Positions 11,105 to 21,779 are shown, numbered from the stretch's first letter. The stretch is DNA of 64,000 bases from Schistosoma mansoni (GCF_000237925.1 NC_031496.1:10254017-10318016); one strand, 5' to 3'. Notes: a model not told the origin generated them from the sequence alone. A program made the numbers and translations.

Positions 11105-11469
11105 ATTATCCATATCGGGGCGTAACAAAAAATATTTTATTCTTTCGATGATCATACAGACAATTTTGAAAAGAACAGAGAAACTACTTGATATTCTTCA
11201 TACATATGCTTTCTACATTTCAATCGCATGTGATCTCGTGACTATTCACATATTATAAATATTCTTGTAAATAAATAGTAACCGAATTATGTCACTTAAA
11301 TCTTCTAACTTGAATTACTTAAAATGTTTTATTGTTGATTTTTGAAGACTTATCTGGTAATCTGTCAAAATACCTAAGAAAAAGCAAATCATTCTTTAGC
11401 CAATATTCACTTAGTCACTCAAGAATCCCTTGTTACATAAGTGACTAACTATTTAAACTGAAGTATACA

Positions 11470-11620
11470 TGTTGTGACTTTAAGCCCGGCTAATTATCAT
11501 GTGATTTATTCGCCAATTGAAATACGAATTATACAGTCTTAATACTGTGCCAAACACAATGATGTTCGACATATATGAGCAGCCTAGCGTCCTTATTGGT
11601 CATTTGTAGGTTCCAACCCC
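11470..11620 (-). mobile_element. LTR family 1 fragment (subfamily b)
   Basis: Begins tgttgtgacttt-agcccggct and continues through the gccaat..aaatacga and gcctagcgtcc blocks shared with 31023-31180. Truncated after about 150 bp. Confidence 0.6.
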
Positions 11621-12115
11621 TAAGAATCTAAACAGTGGTGAAGTTTTCACTCATACTATCAAAAAAACTTTAAATTTGAATGAAATACTTTATTTGTGTT
11701 CAATCGTCTCTTTTGGTTTTACAAATTATATCAGTCAGTTGTGATAACAAATTTGAAGTATATATCAAATATAAGCGAAACAAAATCCAGTCATAGTAAA
11801 TGTTGATTTAAAAGTCCTGTTTTGATACTACTGATGGTTAGATTCTATTTATATCTACTAAATTAGACCATATAGTAGCTTAAGATGTATAATATATCAA
11901 TGAACTAGTGGAAATTGATCATCCCAAAGAGTTTCACATTCTTATTGTTAAAGTCAACAGTGAAAGATGCCAGTGTTTAAATATGTTTAATTCAAACTCA
12001 GACCATTAAAAGAGAATGCGCTTTCTTGAGATTTAAGTATATTACTAATGCTATTCAATCAATGTGGAGATTAAATAAACAACTTCATGTTTAATTTATA
12101 GTGGTTTGAATCAAC
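11621..12115. other. No recognised feature
   Basis: AT-rich spacer between repeats; nothing identified. Confidence 0.4.
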
Positions 12116-12215
12116 CCGTTGTTGATATTTTGATTTTAAGTATATCCGCCTGACGAGTTCCAAAAGAGGACGAAACGCGCGTCCTGAATCCCACTGCTAC
12201 CTACATTCTGTCTGT
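12115..12215 (+). ncRNA. Hammerhead ribozyme fragment (family A)
   Basis: Core CTGACGA (12150-12156), stem II GTTC-CAAAAGA-GGAC, GAAA, stem III ACGCGCGT and cleavage GTC at 12181-12183 are all present, followed by the family 3' flank tcccactgctac. The stem I strands (CCGC and CTGA) no longer pair well. The tRNA-like head is missing. Confidence 0.75.
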
Positions 12216-12779
12216 TCTATATAATAGTTCCTTATGTTTTATATATAAACTTCTGACACAATGTAGATTGGATTTCACTGAGATACTGTCTAGTTTAGCT
12301 GTCATATTATATTTGCTAATTAGTTAAACTTTTACCAGAACAAACATCATAATATAGTCGATATTTGATTATCTTGACCACTCGATATATTATAAAGTAT
12401 AACTTTTATAAAATGTCTTCAACAAACGTTTTATCACTTACCTGACTTCATAGCTCATGCCTTCCTATATCGACCAAACTCAGTACAGAGTTTCGTTTGG
12501 ACTTGGGTTGTTTGATTTGTACACACTAGTTATTTTTCATAGGATCAAAACCAATATTGTCAAGCAGCTCAATGAGTTCGATTTGATTCAGTCAACAGTT
12601 CATGGCTAACATCTTTTGTCAGTATAGAAAGGTAAGAACTGTAGAGTCAGGTAAGTGAAATAAATGTTTGTACAAACGTTTTTTAAGTATCAAACTGACT
12701 TTAGTCAACAATTAAAATGATATCTAAACAAATGATATAGAATTAAAGATGTTCATCATGAAATTTCACGAAATATAAT

Positions 12780-12985
12780 AAGCGCTCACGCGCGAGACCA
12801 ATAGGTTCTGGTTTCGAATCTCGTGAGGCGGGATCGTGGATGCGCACCGATGAGGAGTCCCATAATAGGACGAAACGGCTGTCCAGTGCTTCCAGGTTTT
12901 CCATGGTAGTCTAGTTTCAATTGACTCATGAATTCAACTATAAAATTACTGAAATCTTCACAAAAAAACCCCTTCTGATATAACA
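12780..12985 (+). mobile_element. tRNA-headed hammerhead element (family B), 5'-truncated
   Basis: Starts inside the tRNA-like head with the B-box-like gtttcgaatctcg, passes the ribozyme region and ends with the family tail down to accccttctgatat. In the ribozyme the first core strand reads ATGAGGA, so the invariant C3 is A. The rest (GTCC/GGAC, GAAA, GTC) is kept. Confidence 0.75.
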
Positions 12986-13066
12986 ATTTATTAGATAAAA
13001 CCAATTTTATTTATTTATTTTATTCATAAAAATGATTACTGTTATATCCCAGTGAAGATTAAATTA

Positions 13067-13555
13067 TGGGTAACTTCCGGGATTTATTAATGAACTAATA
13101 TTCCATAAACATTCTTATTGCATTACTATTCAGTGATTAGATTGTGTTTATCTATATTCATCTTATTATAAGCTTCATTTTGATTATTATTATTATTATT
13201 ATTATTATTATACGATTTACTGTGCCTAAATTATAATCAGATTATTGATTACTGTCTCCACGTTCACAGCCACATTTTGGCTTGATGTTGTACAAATGTT
13301 ATTTCCTATTTTATGGTGTGGTCTGTTTGACTGGTATATAAACAGAGTGTGTCTGAAATAAATGATTCACATATCAGAGGCTGTAATTGGTGTTCTGGAC
13401 TCGATTGGAAGGGCTAGGCGGACAAGGAATCAATAAAGACGCTAGGCTTCTCATACTGGTCGAACGTCATTGATTTGACAGTGTTAAGATTAGAATCGTC
13501 GTATTTCGATTGGCGAATAAGCCACGCGATAAAAGTTGGACATAAAATCATAACA
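13067..13555 (+). mobile_element. Solo LTR with 4-bp target duplication, LTR family 1 (subfamily b)
   Basis: A 489-bp LTR from TGGGTAAC to ATAACA, flanked by ATTA on both sides (13063-13066 and 13556-13559). It contains a TATA-type GGTATATAAAC at about 13338 and a downstream AATAAA at about 13358. No gag-pol is present, so it formed by LTR-LTR recombination. A 4-bp duplication and TG..CA ends fit Ty3/Gypsy-type integration. It also holds a (TTA)n run at 13183-13211 not found in its relatives. Confidence 0.85.
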
Positions 13556-14139
13556 ATTACACTTCAATTTGATGCAATTGTTAAGGTTACCTAAGTCAGA
13601 CAATAACATCAATAATATTGTACTTTAGTTACTACCACAATATATTGTGTAACTTTGGATCATGAATTATCAATGGTTATATTTCAATGATTTCATTTTT
13701 AATCAATAACCTATGAACGAAATAAATGACAATTTTACCTGATTTACATTTTATTTGATGGATCGATTTTGTTTTGATTTTTCTATTTCTCCTAACGACC
13801 ATCTACATTGCTTACTAATTAGGAAAATGTAACTGAAGTAAATTTTTTTGTAAAATTTCAAGTATCTACCAGTTATAGACATCTATATATCATGAAATGA
13901 ATATTTAAAATTCCATTCTTGGTCAGCACAAGCTGATTATCCTACTCATAAAAATTATAACTAGTATGATATTTTAAAAATAGAACTAATCTTGTTGGGC
14001 TAAAGTTAACCACAAAGTTGTTATTGTTTACTGATTATGTCCTGGCTGATACTTTTGGTCATTCCTCCATTCACTTAGTAGATTAATACTAAATATTATG
14101 GTGGAGCTATTTATGTTTATAACATTCGTGATCTATAAC

Positions 14140-14345
14140 AGACAACCTATAGAGGTTAATCGTTCACGAGAGACAAAAGATACTAGGTTCGTGTCCCGCA
14201 TGCAGGATCGTGGATGCTCAGTGCTGAGGAGTCCCTTACTAGGACAAAATCATCATTTAGTGAGTCCACGTTTTCCGTGGTGGTCTAACATTGATCTATT
14301 CATGATCTCAATTAAAATTCAACACTCTCCACAACCTTATACTGA
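14140..14345 (+). mobile_element. Degenerate hammerhead element (family B)
   Basis: tRNA-like head remnant (gttaatcgttcacgagag, then B-box-like aggttcgtgtcc), ribozyme part with CTGAGGA and GTCC..GGAC, and the tail with ccgtggtggtcta. GAAA has become AAAA, so the ribozyme should be dead. The 86-codon ORF here is a by-product of the repeat. Confidence 0.7.
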
Positions 14346-14534
14346 CAATTTTACGTAATATTAGCCGTTTCTTTTTACTTTGAAAATAACTTTATAAATA
14401 GATCAATGGTAACGATATTGTACAATATTACTGATTAACTTCAAACGTACTTCAGAAACTTAATATTTGTCAACATTTATCAATAAGATTAAATATTTTT
14501 CTTAGAACATTTTACGACTTCTACTTGCACAATG

Positions 14535-14875
14535 GATACTTTAAACAAGCAGTTAGAACACAAGTGTTTAATGGTTGAATTCATGAGTCAATTAAAGCTA
14601 GAGCACCATGGAAAACGTGGAACCACTAGACGGCCGTTTCGTCCCAGTATGGGACTCCTCATCAATGCGCACCCAAGATTCCACCTGCGGGATCCGAACC
14701 CAGAACCTGTCGGTCTCGTGCGCGAACGCTTAAACTCTACACCACTGAGTCGGCAGCCGATGGTGTTAATGTCTAAATTTAACCAATTTATAGTGGTCTA
14801 GCTTTAATTGACTAATAAATTCAACTATTAAATTACTAAAATCTCCACAAACCCCCTTTTTGATATATAGAATAA
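14535..14875 (-). mobile_element. Hammerhead element (family B) with inverted terminal repeats
   Basis: Read on the minus strand it starts at 14875 with the family's tail sequence in inverted form (tatcaaaaagggggtttgtg..). It passes the tRNA-like head (A-box-like gactcagtggtgtag, B-box-like gggttcggatccc) and the ribozyme region, and ends near 14560 with the same tail in direct form (gtcaattaaagc in both). The tail is therefore present at both ends as a terminal inverted repeat of about 70 bp. The ribozyme core has A in place of C3. Confidence 0.8.
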
Positions 14876-15225
14876 AACTTGCATTTTTGTTAACGGTTCA
14901 ACTGAATAAGACTAAGTTACTTGTCATTAGGTGGAATATGCACATCAATAGTTATAACTTCTACTAAACACACTAAAATTATATTACTCTTGGGCTGATA
15001 AATATAAATATTTATTTCAGTATTTGCTTATAGTCATTTTATGTTCATAAAAACAATGAGTGTTACCTTTTTCCAACTCATGTAGTATAAAGTCTAAAAA
15101 TAACTAACCTGTAAATGTTACCGTTGTTGGTGTTAAAAAGAAAACGAATATCGATCAGTTGCTTTTGGTAATATATGTACTTTAGGTGAAATGCCTCAAA
15201 GTTACTATTATAACACAAGTATTTA
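14876..15225. other. No recognised feature
   Basis: AT-rich spacer; nothing identified. Confidence 0.4.
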
Positions 15226-15330
15226 ATCAAAGATGGACAGTAACTTACCATGGGATTTTGGACATGAGTTTCGTCCTATTTGGAACTCATCAGCCTGATG
15301 TAAGTGTATATTAATAATTGATATTTACTT
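15225..15330 (-). ncRNA. Hammerhead ribozyme fragment (family A)
   Basis: Minus-strand core CTGATGA, stem II GTTC-CAAATA-GGAC, GAAA and cleavage GTC are intact. Stem III reads ACTCATGT and can close only by its outer A-U and C-G pairs; stem I is weak. The flank tccat..ttactgtccatct matches the family 3' side. Confidence 0.7.
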
Positions 15331-15854
15331 CGAGATTCGAATTTATTACCTTTGGATTCAGACGCTCAATATATTATTCATCGAGCTATTGAAAGCGGAA
15401 AGCTACTGGATTGTGCAAAAGGGATGAATTTTATTATATATTTATAAGCTTTCAAATATGTTTGTCAATGAATTGCAAACAATGTTTTTCATTAATGACA
15501 TCAAACTTTAATCATAGTTAGATATTGTTTAGTGGCTTCTGATTGCAATGATTAATTCACTTTGTATTCCATGAAAATCCAATAATTGCCACGAACCTCT
15601 CATAGTAAAAAAAAATATTTTTACCAACATCTCTATCTTTTAAATTTCACCCTAATTGTATGTTCCTCATTACTGGTTGTTAAATAGTTTGTTTACATTA
15701 TAATACTGATTTCTTTGTGTTCATACAATTTGTCTATTGATTTATATCTATAAATACACCACTATTCTATCATCGCTTCTGATTTTTGAAATCCACTACC
15801 GCTCACTTATGGAGATAGGCACAACAAACTTATTTTGTAAATAATTCTTGATAT

Positions 15855-16105
15855 TATAAGCAAAGATGAATAGTGGCTAGCAGTAGAATCCAGGACACGC
15901 GTTTCCTCCTATTTGGGACTCGTCAGCTGAATGTACCTATATCTCAGAGTTGATGTTCACTCTGGGACTCGAACCCAGTATCATTCGCTTCAAACGCCAT
16001 CGCATTAACCACTCAGGCAATATCGAGGCAGTCCGCACAGGATGCACATATGCCAACAAGACATTGATCGATTGCAGCCCTAAATAACAATGGGAAGATA
16101 TACAA
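15855..16105 (-). mobile_element. Sm-alpha-like element (family A) with tRNA head and hammerhead
   Basis: On the minus strand: a terminal segment with ttagggctgcaatcg, a tRNA-like head (A-box-like tgcctgagtggttaatg, B-box gggttcgagtccc), then a hammerhead at 15882-15936 and the family 3' flank. In the ribozyme the last base of GGAC is G, which removes the pair closing stem II. The terminal segment is homologous, on the opposite strand, to the 3' ends of copies at 7635 and 23955. Confidence 0.85.
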
Positions 16106-16689
16106 GCATACAACATCAAGTGATTGTAAAAAATGTTTAAAATTCCATGACCTTGAATACTTCCTCTCCCGTTTTTGAATACCTCATAGCACGACACACG
16201 CTGCTAAACTCTCATAAATACACTGTTACACACACGTTTCTCGTTCTCAATTGTCTGTTGTTATGATAACTGAACTCTAAAATATCTATTATCTACGTTT
16301 ATAGACTACAGCCATATTTTCATTATATACTACATCTGACTATATTACTGGAATCACAACAACCTCATTGGAATTAATTATTATCTATAATTGTGGATGA
16401 TGAAACCGTATGCAGTTCGATCACGCCAAAACCTGCGATGTAAGTAACGTTACATAACTTTTCTTTGTGTTTATAAATTATAGTTGATATATTATAACGT
16501 TAACTTTTAGATGTGATAATTTTATTGTCATTTTTGAGTTCATATAACTTTTCGTCCACGGCAATTATCTGGTAAGCCCAGTGTTTATTCTATTTGCTAC
16601 ATTGTCTATTTTACCTGACTCGTTAGTTTATTTTTCATACAATGTACTCTCCAAACAAAATAAGCTATAGAAAGGTCTTCCTATAAACG
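16106..16689. other. No recognised feature
   Basis: AT-rich DNA upstream of the gag relic. It could hold a decayed leader or LTR of that element, but I see no LTR ends. Confidence 0.35.
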
Positions 16690-17485
16690 CTCTTAATACA
16701 CTACCTAAGCTCAGGTAATGCTATTTTCGAATTCAGACTCCCAATATACGGAGCTAATAACCCACGAGTCTGGTTCGCTCAATTAGAGGCCTTATTTATG
16801 GCTAGAGTAATCCGCTCACAGGCGACAAAATATGCGGACGTAGTGGGTGAACTCCTCGCTCCCAAAGTTGGGGATTTAATTGATCAGGTGCCGGAGAACG
16901 AGTCATACAATAAAATAAAAGCACCAGTAATACAACACATCTCAGTCTCTGACGAAAAAAGATTACAACAACCGTTAACGGCATGCAGACTTAGAGACAA
17001 CGAACCCTCACAGCTTTTACGGCACATGAAACAATTAACTAGATGAAGCCCTTCTGAAGCACATATGGCTCCAACACTTACCACTAAATGTTATACAAAT
17101 TTAGTTGCCCTAGATGATTTAGCTGATATGGTTGATAAAATGATGGAAATCTATCCAGATAGCCATGGTATAAACTCAATACAAACTGCTTGAAAAACGG
17201 GTACACGGAGTACAGCCATGTTCCAACAACAGCTAACGGAACTGGCAAATCAGCTAACAGCATTAAAAGCGAAGATTACCACAGTACAAACCGGTCGACG
17301 CAGATCACAGTCCAGGCAAAGATCATTTTCAAGGCAGCAGTCTCGATCGCCTAAGCAAACCTCTGGGATCTGCTGTTATCACCAAAAATATGGCGCAAAG
17401 GCAGGGTGTTGCACAAGATCGTGCACATTCCCAACAAATAATAATGAGAACCATGGAAACAAGAGAAAATTTTCGCCATAGGTTG
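16690..17485 (+). pseudogene. gag relic of a Gypsy-type (CsRn1/Boudicca-like) LTR retrotransposon
   Basis: The translated stretch starts with N-P-R-V-W-F-A-Q-L-E-A (16752 on), the typical opening of CsRn1-group Gag. It continues with the ENESYNKIKAPVIQHIS-like and EPSQLLRHMKQL motifs, and after a stop and frameshift resumes at 17090-17200. The last part (17218-17481) is Arg/Ser/Gln-rich and ends in C-C-Y-H..G..A..C-C-T-R-S-C-T-F, the group's CHCC-type zinc-knuckle-like motif. No pol follows. Truncated and inactive. Confidence 0.75.
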
Positions 17486-17514
17486 GGATTAGTTGTAGAA
17501 TCATTTACAAAAAT

Positions 17515-17580
17515 AAAACATTGGACGCCTCCTTTGTCCTAGTTTGTGACTCATCAGCCACACACTTACAACCACACTCA
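17515..17580 (-). ncRNA. Degenerate hammerhead remnant (family A)
   Basis: Minus strand has CTGATGA followed by GTCA-CAAACTA-GGAC and a GTC, but the GAAA segment reads AAAG. Only the ribozyme block is left. Confidence 0.5.
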
Positions 17581-17980
17581 CGAAATAAAATTCAAGGATT
17601 TCAAGAGTCAAGATGAGTATGACAACATTTAACTACTGAGTGGGTATCTAATGGCTAGAATTTCTAATTTCAATCAATTTACTACATACTAAACGAATGC
17701 CTAATGCTATCATTGACGTTTATCACAATTTCCGATATGTTTGAGTTCCACCAGTCACAACTTATTATTGAAGATTTAACAGTTCATCTCAAAGTTACTC
17801 ACCAATCAACACTAGATAAGTGTTTAGTTAGAATTGATAATGTTTAGTCCCCATATAATATTTGCCCATGGTGAATACTATATTCAAAATAAAATTATTT
17901 TTACGAACCACCCAACTGAACAATAATCAGATTCTGTTTTAAGTAAAAATCATTTCTATTGTGTTTTGTAATACTGTATT

Positions 17981-18470
17981 GAATGCCCCCAAATGCCCTA
18001 GTGCAGCCAAGGGTGGGGAGAGTACGCTATCCTTCTCGATATACTCGCACATGGCCACGCGTATACAGACACTGATACCTTCTCGAGACATTACTGTTGT
18101 TTACGAAATTAGGAGGACGAAAAGCGAATGTCCGGCGATTTAATCGGTTTGATGGATGCGGAGCGCCCACGCAGAGGAGTTGGGAAACCCTGATTACAAA
18201 CCAATGATGCACATTTGCTTCGGGATCCTGAAGGAAGAGATGGAGTGTGAACCAATGGTTGGTCACCGGCTACCATGGGACTGCATCTCCCGACGTTACT
18301 CCATTGCACTGCTTCGGGTGTGGCTCCATAAGGAAACCACCTGCTTAGGTCTGGACACCCAAGCAGCATCACAGCCCACACACAAACCAAGTGACTTGTG
18401 TGGTGCGTATGTATTCGGTGCTCTTTTGTACCAGCATTTATGTGTCCAAATAAACAAATAAATAAATAAT
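17981..18470 (+). repeat. Interspersed repeat D with (TAAA)n 3' end, copy 1
   Basis: About 490 bp. It has conserved blocks shared with copies at 25812, 39515, 41839 and 61341: ccctagtgcagcc near the 5' end, atggccacgcgtat, gaaccaatggttggtcac, ccatgggactgcatctcc, and a terminal aaataaataaataa. No RT or transposase. The simple 3' repeat points to target-primed retrotransposition. The ORFs on both strands are shadows of the repeat. Confidence 0.8.
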
Positions 18471-18800
18471 TGTATGGAATGCTATGGAAGTTTATTAATG
18501 TGTAGAAACCGTCGTGATGCAAAGATTTTGTACACCTTACATTTGAATTTCAGTGGTCGATTTCATCAAAATACAAAGATGAATTTTATTACTTCTTATT
18601 CAAGGAATGTAATACTCTCACTTGTAACAACTGTGAATATGTGGTGGATTAGTTTTAGTGGCTACAAGCTTAATCCAGATTTACAATAAATTTCCAACCT
18701 TGTGGTAAAGTTAAAATATCAGACGAGATCTTACAGTGATAGGAATTTAATTAATCTTCCTATAAATTACATCCATTAGCTAGTAATCCATATCAGAATT
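18471..18800. other. No recognised feature
   Basis: Unique AT-rich DNA; a 71-codon ORF shows no similarity I recognise. Confidence 0.35.
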
Positions 18801-19000
18801 TGTTATGTCATAATGCCTCGTCAATACATCACGTGATAAAATCGTCAATGACAACACCGACTTACTGATAAGAACAGTAACGCATAAACCAGTATGAACA
18901 GCCTAGAGTCAACTCTGAGTTCTGATTGGTCCTTCCGCACAATCCTGCCTATATGAGTCCAGAACATAACTTCTACAATAAGAATAATGTATTTCAGGCC
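18801..19000 (-). mobile_element. LTR family 1 fragment
   Basis: Starts tgttatgtcataatg and follows the LTR through cacgtgataaaatcg, cagtatgaacagcctagagt and gagtccagaaca, then stops inside the LTR at the edge of the neighbouring hammerhead element. Confidence 0.65.
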
Positions 19001-19215
19001 TCGCGAGATTCGAACCCAGGACCTATCAGTCTCGCGCTTAACCAATAGATCACTGGACCGACATCCAACATGGATGGACACTGCTGAAGAGTCCCACAAT
19101 AAGACGAAACGGCCGTCCAGTGCTTCCAGGTTTTCCATGGTGTCTAGCTTCAATTGACTCATGATTTCAACAATATATTAAAAAAATTACTAAAAATCTC
19201 CACAACCCCCCCTTA
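19001..19215 (+). mobile_element. Rearranged hammerhead element (family B) with intact ribozyme core
   Basis: The tRNA-like head lies on the minus strand (19005-19062, B-box-like gggttcgaatctcgc when reversed). The ribozyme and tail follow on the plus strand, so the head is inverted relative to the body. Confidence 0.75.
19075..19128 (+). ncRNA. Hammerhead ribozyme, family B, intact core
   Basis: Stem I CACTG/CAGTG, core CTGAAGA (N7 = A), stem II GTCC-CACAATA-AGAC with one weak pair, GAAA, stem III ACGGCCGT, and cleavage GTC. It is the only family-B copy here with all invariant core bases. Confidence 0.75.
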
Positions 19216-19449
19216 AAATGTTTATCATCAAAATCATCATATGATTAAATCATATTAAATTAGAACGGTTCAGATCAATTAAACATATCCATATTATATA
19301 AGCTATCAAATGAGATTTTCTATATATAGTAATATGTATACAGTTTCAAATGATTAAAAGTTATGTAATAATATCTGTAACCATGATTAGTTTTCATGTA
19401 AATTATATTTTCTTTTAAAATAGCTTATGCAAATGTAACTCATTTACTG

Positions 19450-19825
19450 TTAGATTTGGTATTTCCTGGAGTTCTAGTGAGAAGCAGTGATCGGTGGAGT
19501 TCAACTGGATCTGTTATGAGATAGTAACTCACTGAAGACAATGGTGGACGGTTGCTCGATCTCGTAGATTGGTTGAAGTTAGACATTAACACCTTTGGAT
19601 GTCGGCTCAGTGGTCTAGAAGTTAAATGCTTGCGCGCGAGACTGATAGGTCCTGGGTTCGAATCTCGCGAAGAGGGATCGTAGATGCGCACTGATGAGGA
19701 GTCCCACAATAGGACGAAATGGCCGTCCAGTGCTTCCAGGTCTACCATGGTGGTCTAACTTCAATTGACTCATCATTTCAAATCCAAAATTATTAAAATC
19801 TTCGCAAAATCCCCTTCTGATAATA
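19450..19825 (+). mobile_element. Longest tRNA-headed hammerhead element (family B)
   Basis: Order: a leader of about 150 bp from tggagttctagtgag, a tRNA-like head (A-box-like ggctcagtggtctag, B-box gggttcgaatctcg), the ribozyme block (19685-19735), and the tail ending ccccttctga, followed by (TAA)n at 19820-19846. Ribozyme stems I (GCACTG/CAGTGC) and II are perfect, but C3 is A. Pol III-type internal promoter boxes suggest how such elements are transcribed; that is inference. Confidence 0.85.
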
Positions 19826-19846
19826 ATAATAATAATAATAATAATC
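19820..19846. repeat. (TAA)n microsatellite at the end of a family-B element
   Basis: Nine TAA units directly after the element's last conserved base. Confidence 0.9.
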
Positions 19847-20014
19847 AATGAATACGAGAGCTCATTGTCTACCATTCAACGATTTGTTTTAAGTTTTATA
19901 CTGAACTATAATAGACTATTTTAAGTAACTATTTGATAGATCATCCCTACAACTATTATTGTTACTGATTTGTATCAGAAAAGAAAATCAGTTGTAATAA
20001 CCTGCTTTTCTCGA

Positions 20015-20345
20015 CGAGAACGCGATTGGTATAATGGAAACAATTATTATTATAACCAATTGTACCAGTGATTGTTTTACTGTACTCGTTTTGTTTAACT
20101 GTATCAAAAGCACTTTTCGTTCCGTCGTCCATCTTGTTCGTTCGAACTTTCTTGTGCTCTGCCATTTTGCCTGTACCCTTTGGCACTTCTCAGTATTCTT
20201 TCGATACCACGAGATCGCCAATAAATATACTTTATCCGGATCAGCTAAAGCCTTCTGGTTTACGAGCTAGCGAAGGAACCAAGTCGTTTTCGGGCGCATA
20301 ATCTTATTGTAGTGGTGATCATAGTCAATCGAGACTCGACGCCAT
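20015..20345 (+). mobile_element. Possible LTR with tRNA-Trp-type primer-binding site
   Basis: Sequence richer in C and G than its surroundings. It has an AATAAA at about 20219 and, at about 20313, a TGGTGATC motif resembling the primer-binding site used by CsRn1-group elements. Clear LTR ends and coding sequence are missing. Tentative. Confidence 0.3.
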
Positions 20346-20549
20346 CTACAAACTAGTACAAAGGTTTTATTGTTTAAGTCTACATATTGGAATTAATCAG
20401 AAATATGAATCGTCTTATTTTCATAAGAAGATATAAGTTAGTAGAGTTCTTGAATAATGTCTTAATCAGACTATTTGTTAGAAGTCTAATTAAATTAAAA
20501 TAGAAAATTTAATTTCATCAATGAGAGTTTATAATTTACAATTGTTGAT

Positions 20550-20770
20550 ATTTAGAAGTGCAACTAGTTGATCTCTTTTGCTATATGTGCAGGTTGAATA
20601 AATCCCTTCAGCATAGCGTTAAGTAACAAGTTTTACAATAATCGGTACGTAACCACCATCGACACTGAGAACCAGGTATATTCAACTGATGGGACCCAGA
20701 TAGGATTAAATGCTTATCCTGGATTTTACCGTTAGCCATATACCAAATATATGGAAAGAACTTTATTTCG
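20550..20770 (+). mobile_element. Degenerate Sm-alpha-like element (family A)
   Basis: The terminal segment (gtgcaactagttgatctc, catatgtgcagg in decayed form) is followed by the plus-strand ribozyme block aactgatgggacccagatagga and the 3' flank cctggattttaccgttagcc. A9 of the core is G and GAAA is lost. Confidence 0.5.
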
Positions 20771-21779
20771 ACAGATCCTTCCTCTTGAGCCGCAAATATT
20801 CCCCACCATCCTGAAGTTTAGTTTGATAAATTTGGTTATATTTTACCTAAATAATCACCAGTATATTAACTTCATTTTGTTAAAAAAGGGGATGCCTCAA
20901 TTTACAAAAGCATTAGAATTCACATAAACATGGGGATATTTTTGCAATAACTAGGTAAAATTCTTTGCATCTTGAACTAACATCAAACTGAAGCCTTCAA
21001 AACTATGGAGTGTATAAAGCTATTTCATTACTCTCTGTAAATTATTCATCAATTCATTTACATGTCAGTACCTCACATTTTACACCGAAGGAAGATTCTT
21101 AACTGACCCTATAGTTGGGAATATTTACTTTTAAATTCCAACACAGTGAATAAATAACTTAGTGCCGTTTGTTAACCTTGAATTTAATTTGTTTGATTAC
21201 GTAAGAAATCATGGGTAGACATTACTGGAGAGACCTCAGACGCAAACGAAGTAGTTGTTCAATACTGTTAGGTTTTTAGTGGGTTTTTTCTTAGGGGGTG
21301 GCAGTTTATAACAAAACCCAACTACAATTTATACAATATCCTCCTGAATTCATCATTCTATTTCAATACTTTTCTTTCCCTGTTCATCCCTGACTATAAT
21401 CAATATATCATCTTATCGACTAGATTTTTTTAAAAAAAGGGAATATTTTCGATGAAACATTTTGTAACTGGGAGGTGGTGAATAAACCTAGTAATTAAAC
21501 AATTTTTTTAAACATAATATATGAGATTGATTTTTTGTGTACGAGACTTTAAATCAACTTTTGTGGTATGCAAGAGTTACTGGATAATATTTAACTGTCT
21601 AAATTGGAATAGATGGAATAGATTTTGGTTTTACCAAATGGCTAAAAACCTAATTTCTCTAAACAAAAATATAAAAGTCAGAACAACTGACATACAAAAA
21701 CAAATCTGTCTCCAGTTAACAAAATATCACGTACGGCATAGGATATTAGCAAGCAATAATATTTGAAGATCATTGGACA
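20771..21779. other. No recognised feature
   Basis: About 1 kb of AT-rich DNA; an 81-codon ORF at 21521 has no recognisable domain and is not called. Confidence 0.4.

Noticed and set aside
14532-14801. 89-codon ORF
   Set aside because: Antisense translation of a family-B hammerhead element; similar ORFs appear in other copies for the same reason.
15955-16030. Possible tRNA gene (good A and B boxes, minus strand)
   Set aside because: It is the tRNA-like head of an Sm-alpha-like element: no proper acceptor stem, and it continues directly into the ribozyme. The same applies to 24175-24245 and 19600-19680.
12780-16100. CRISPR-like array because of recurring short motifs
   Set aside because: The repeats are dispersed eukaryotic elements in mixed orientation with no regular spacers.
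18109-18522. 137-codon minus-strand ORF and overlapping plus-strand ORFs
   Set aside because: All lie in repeat D, occur in more than one frame, and are not conserved between repeat copies.
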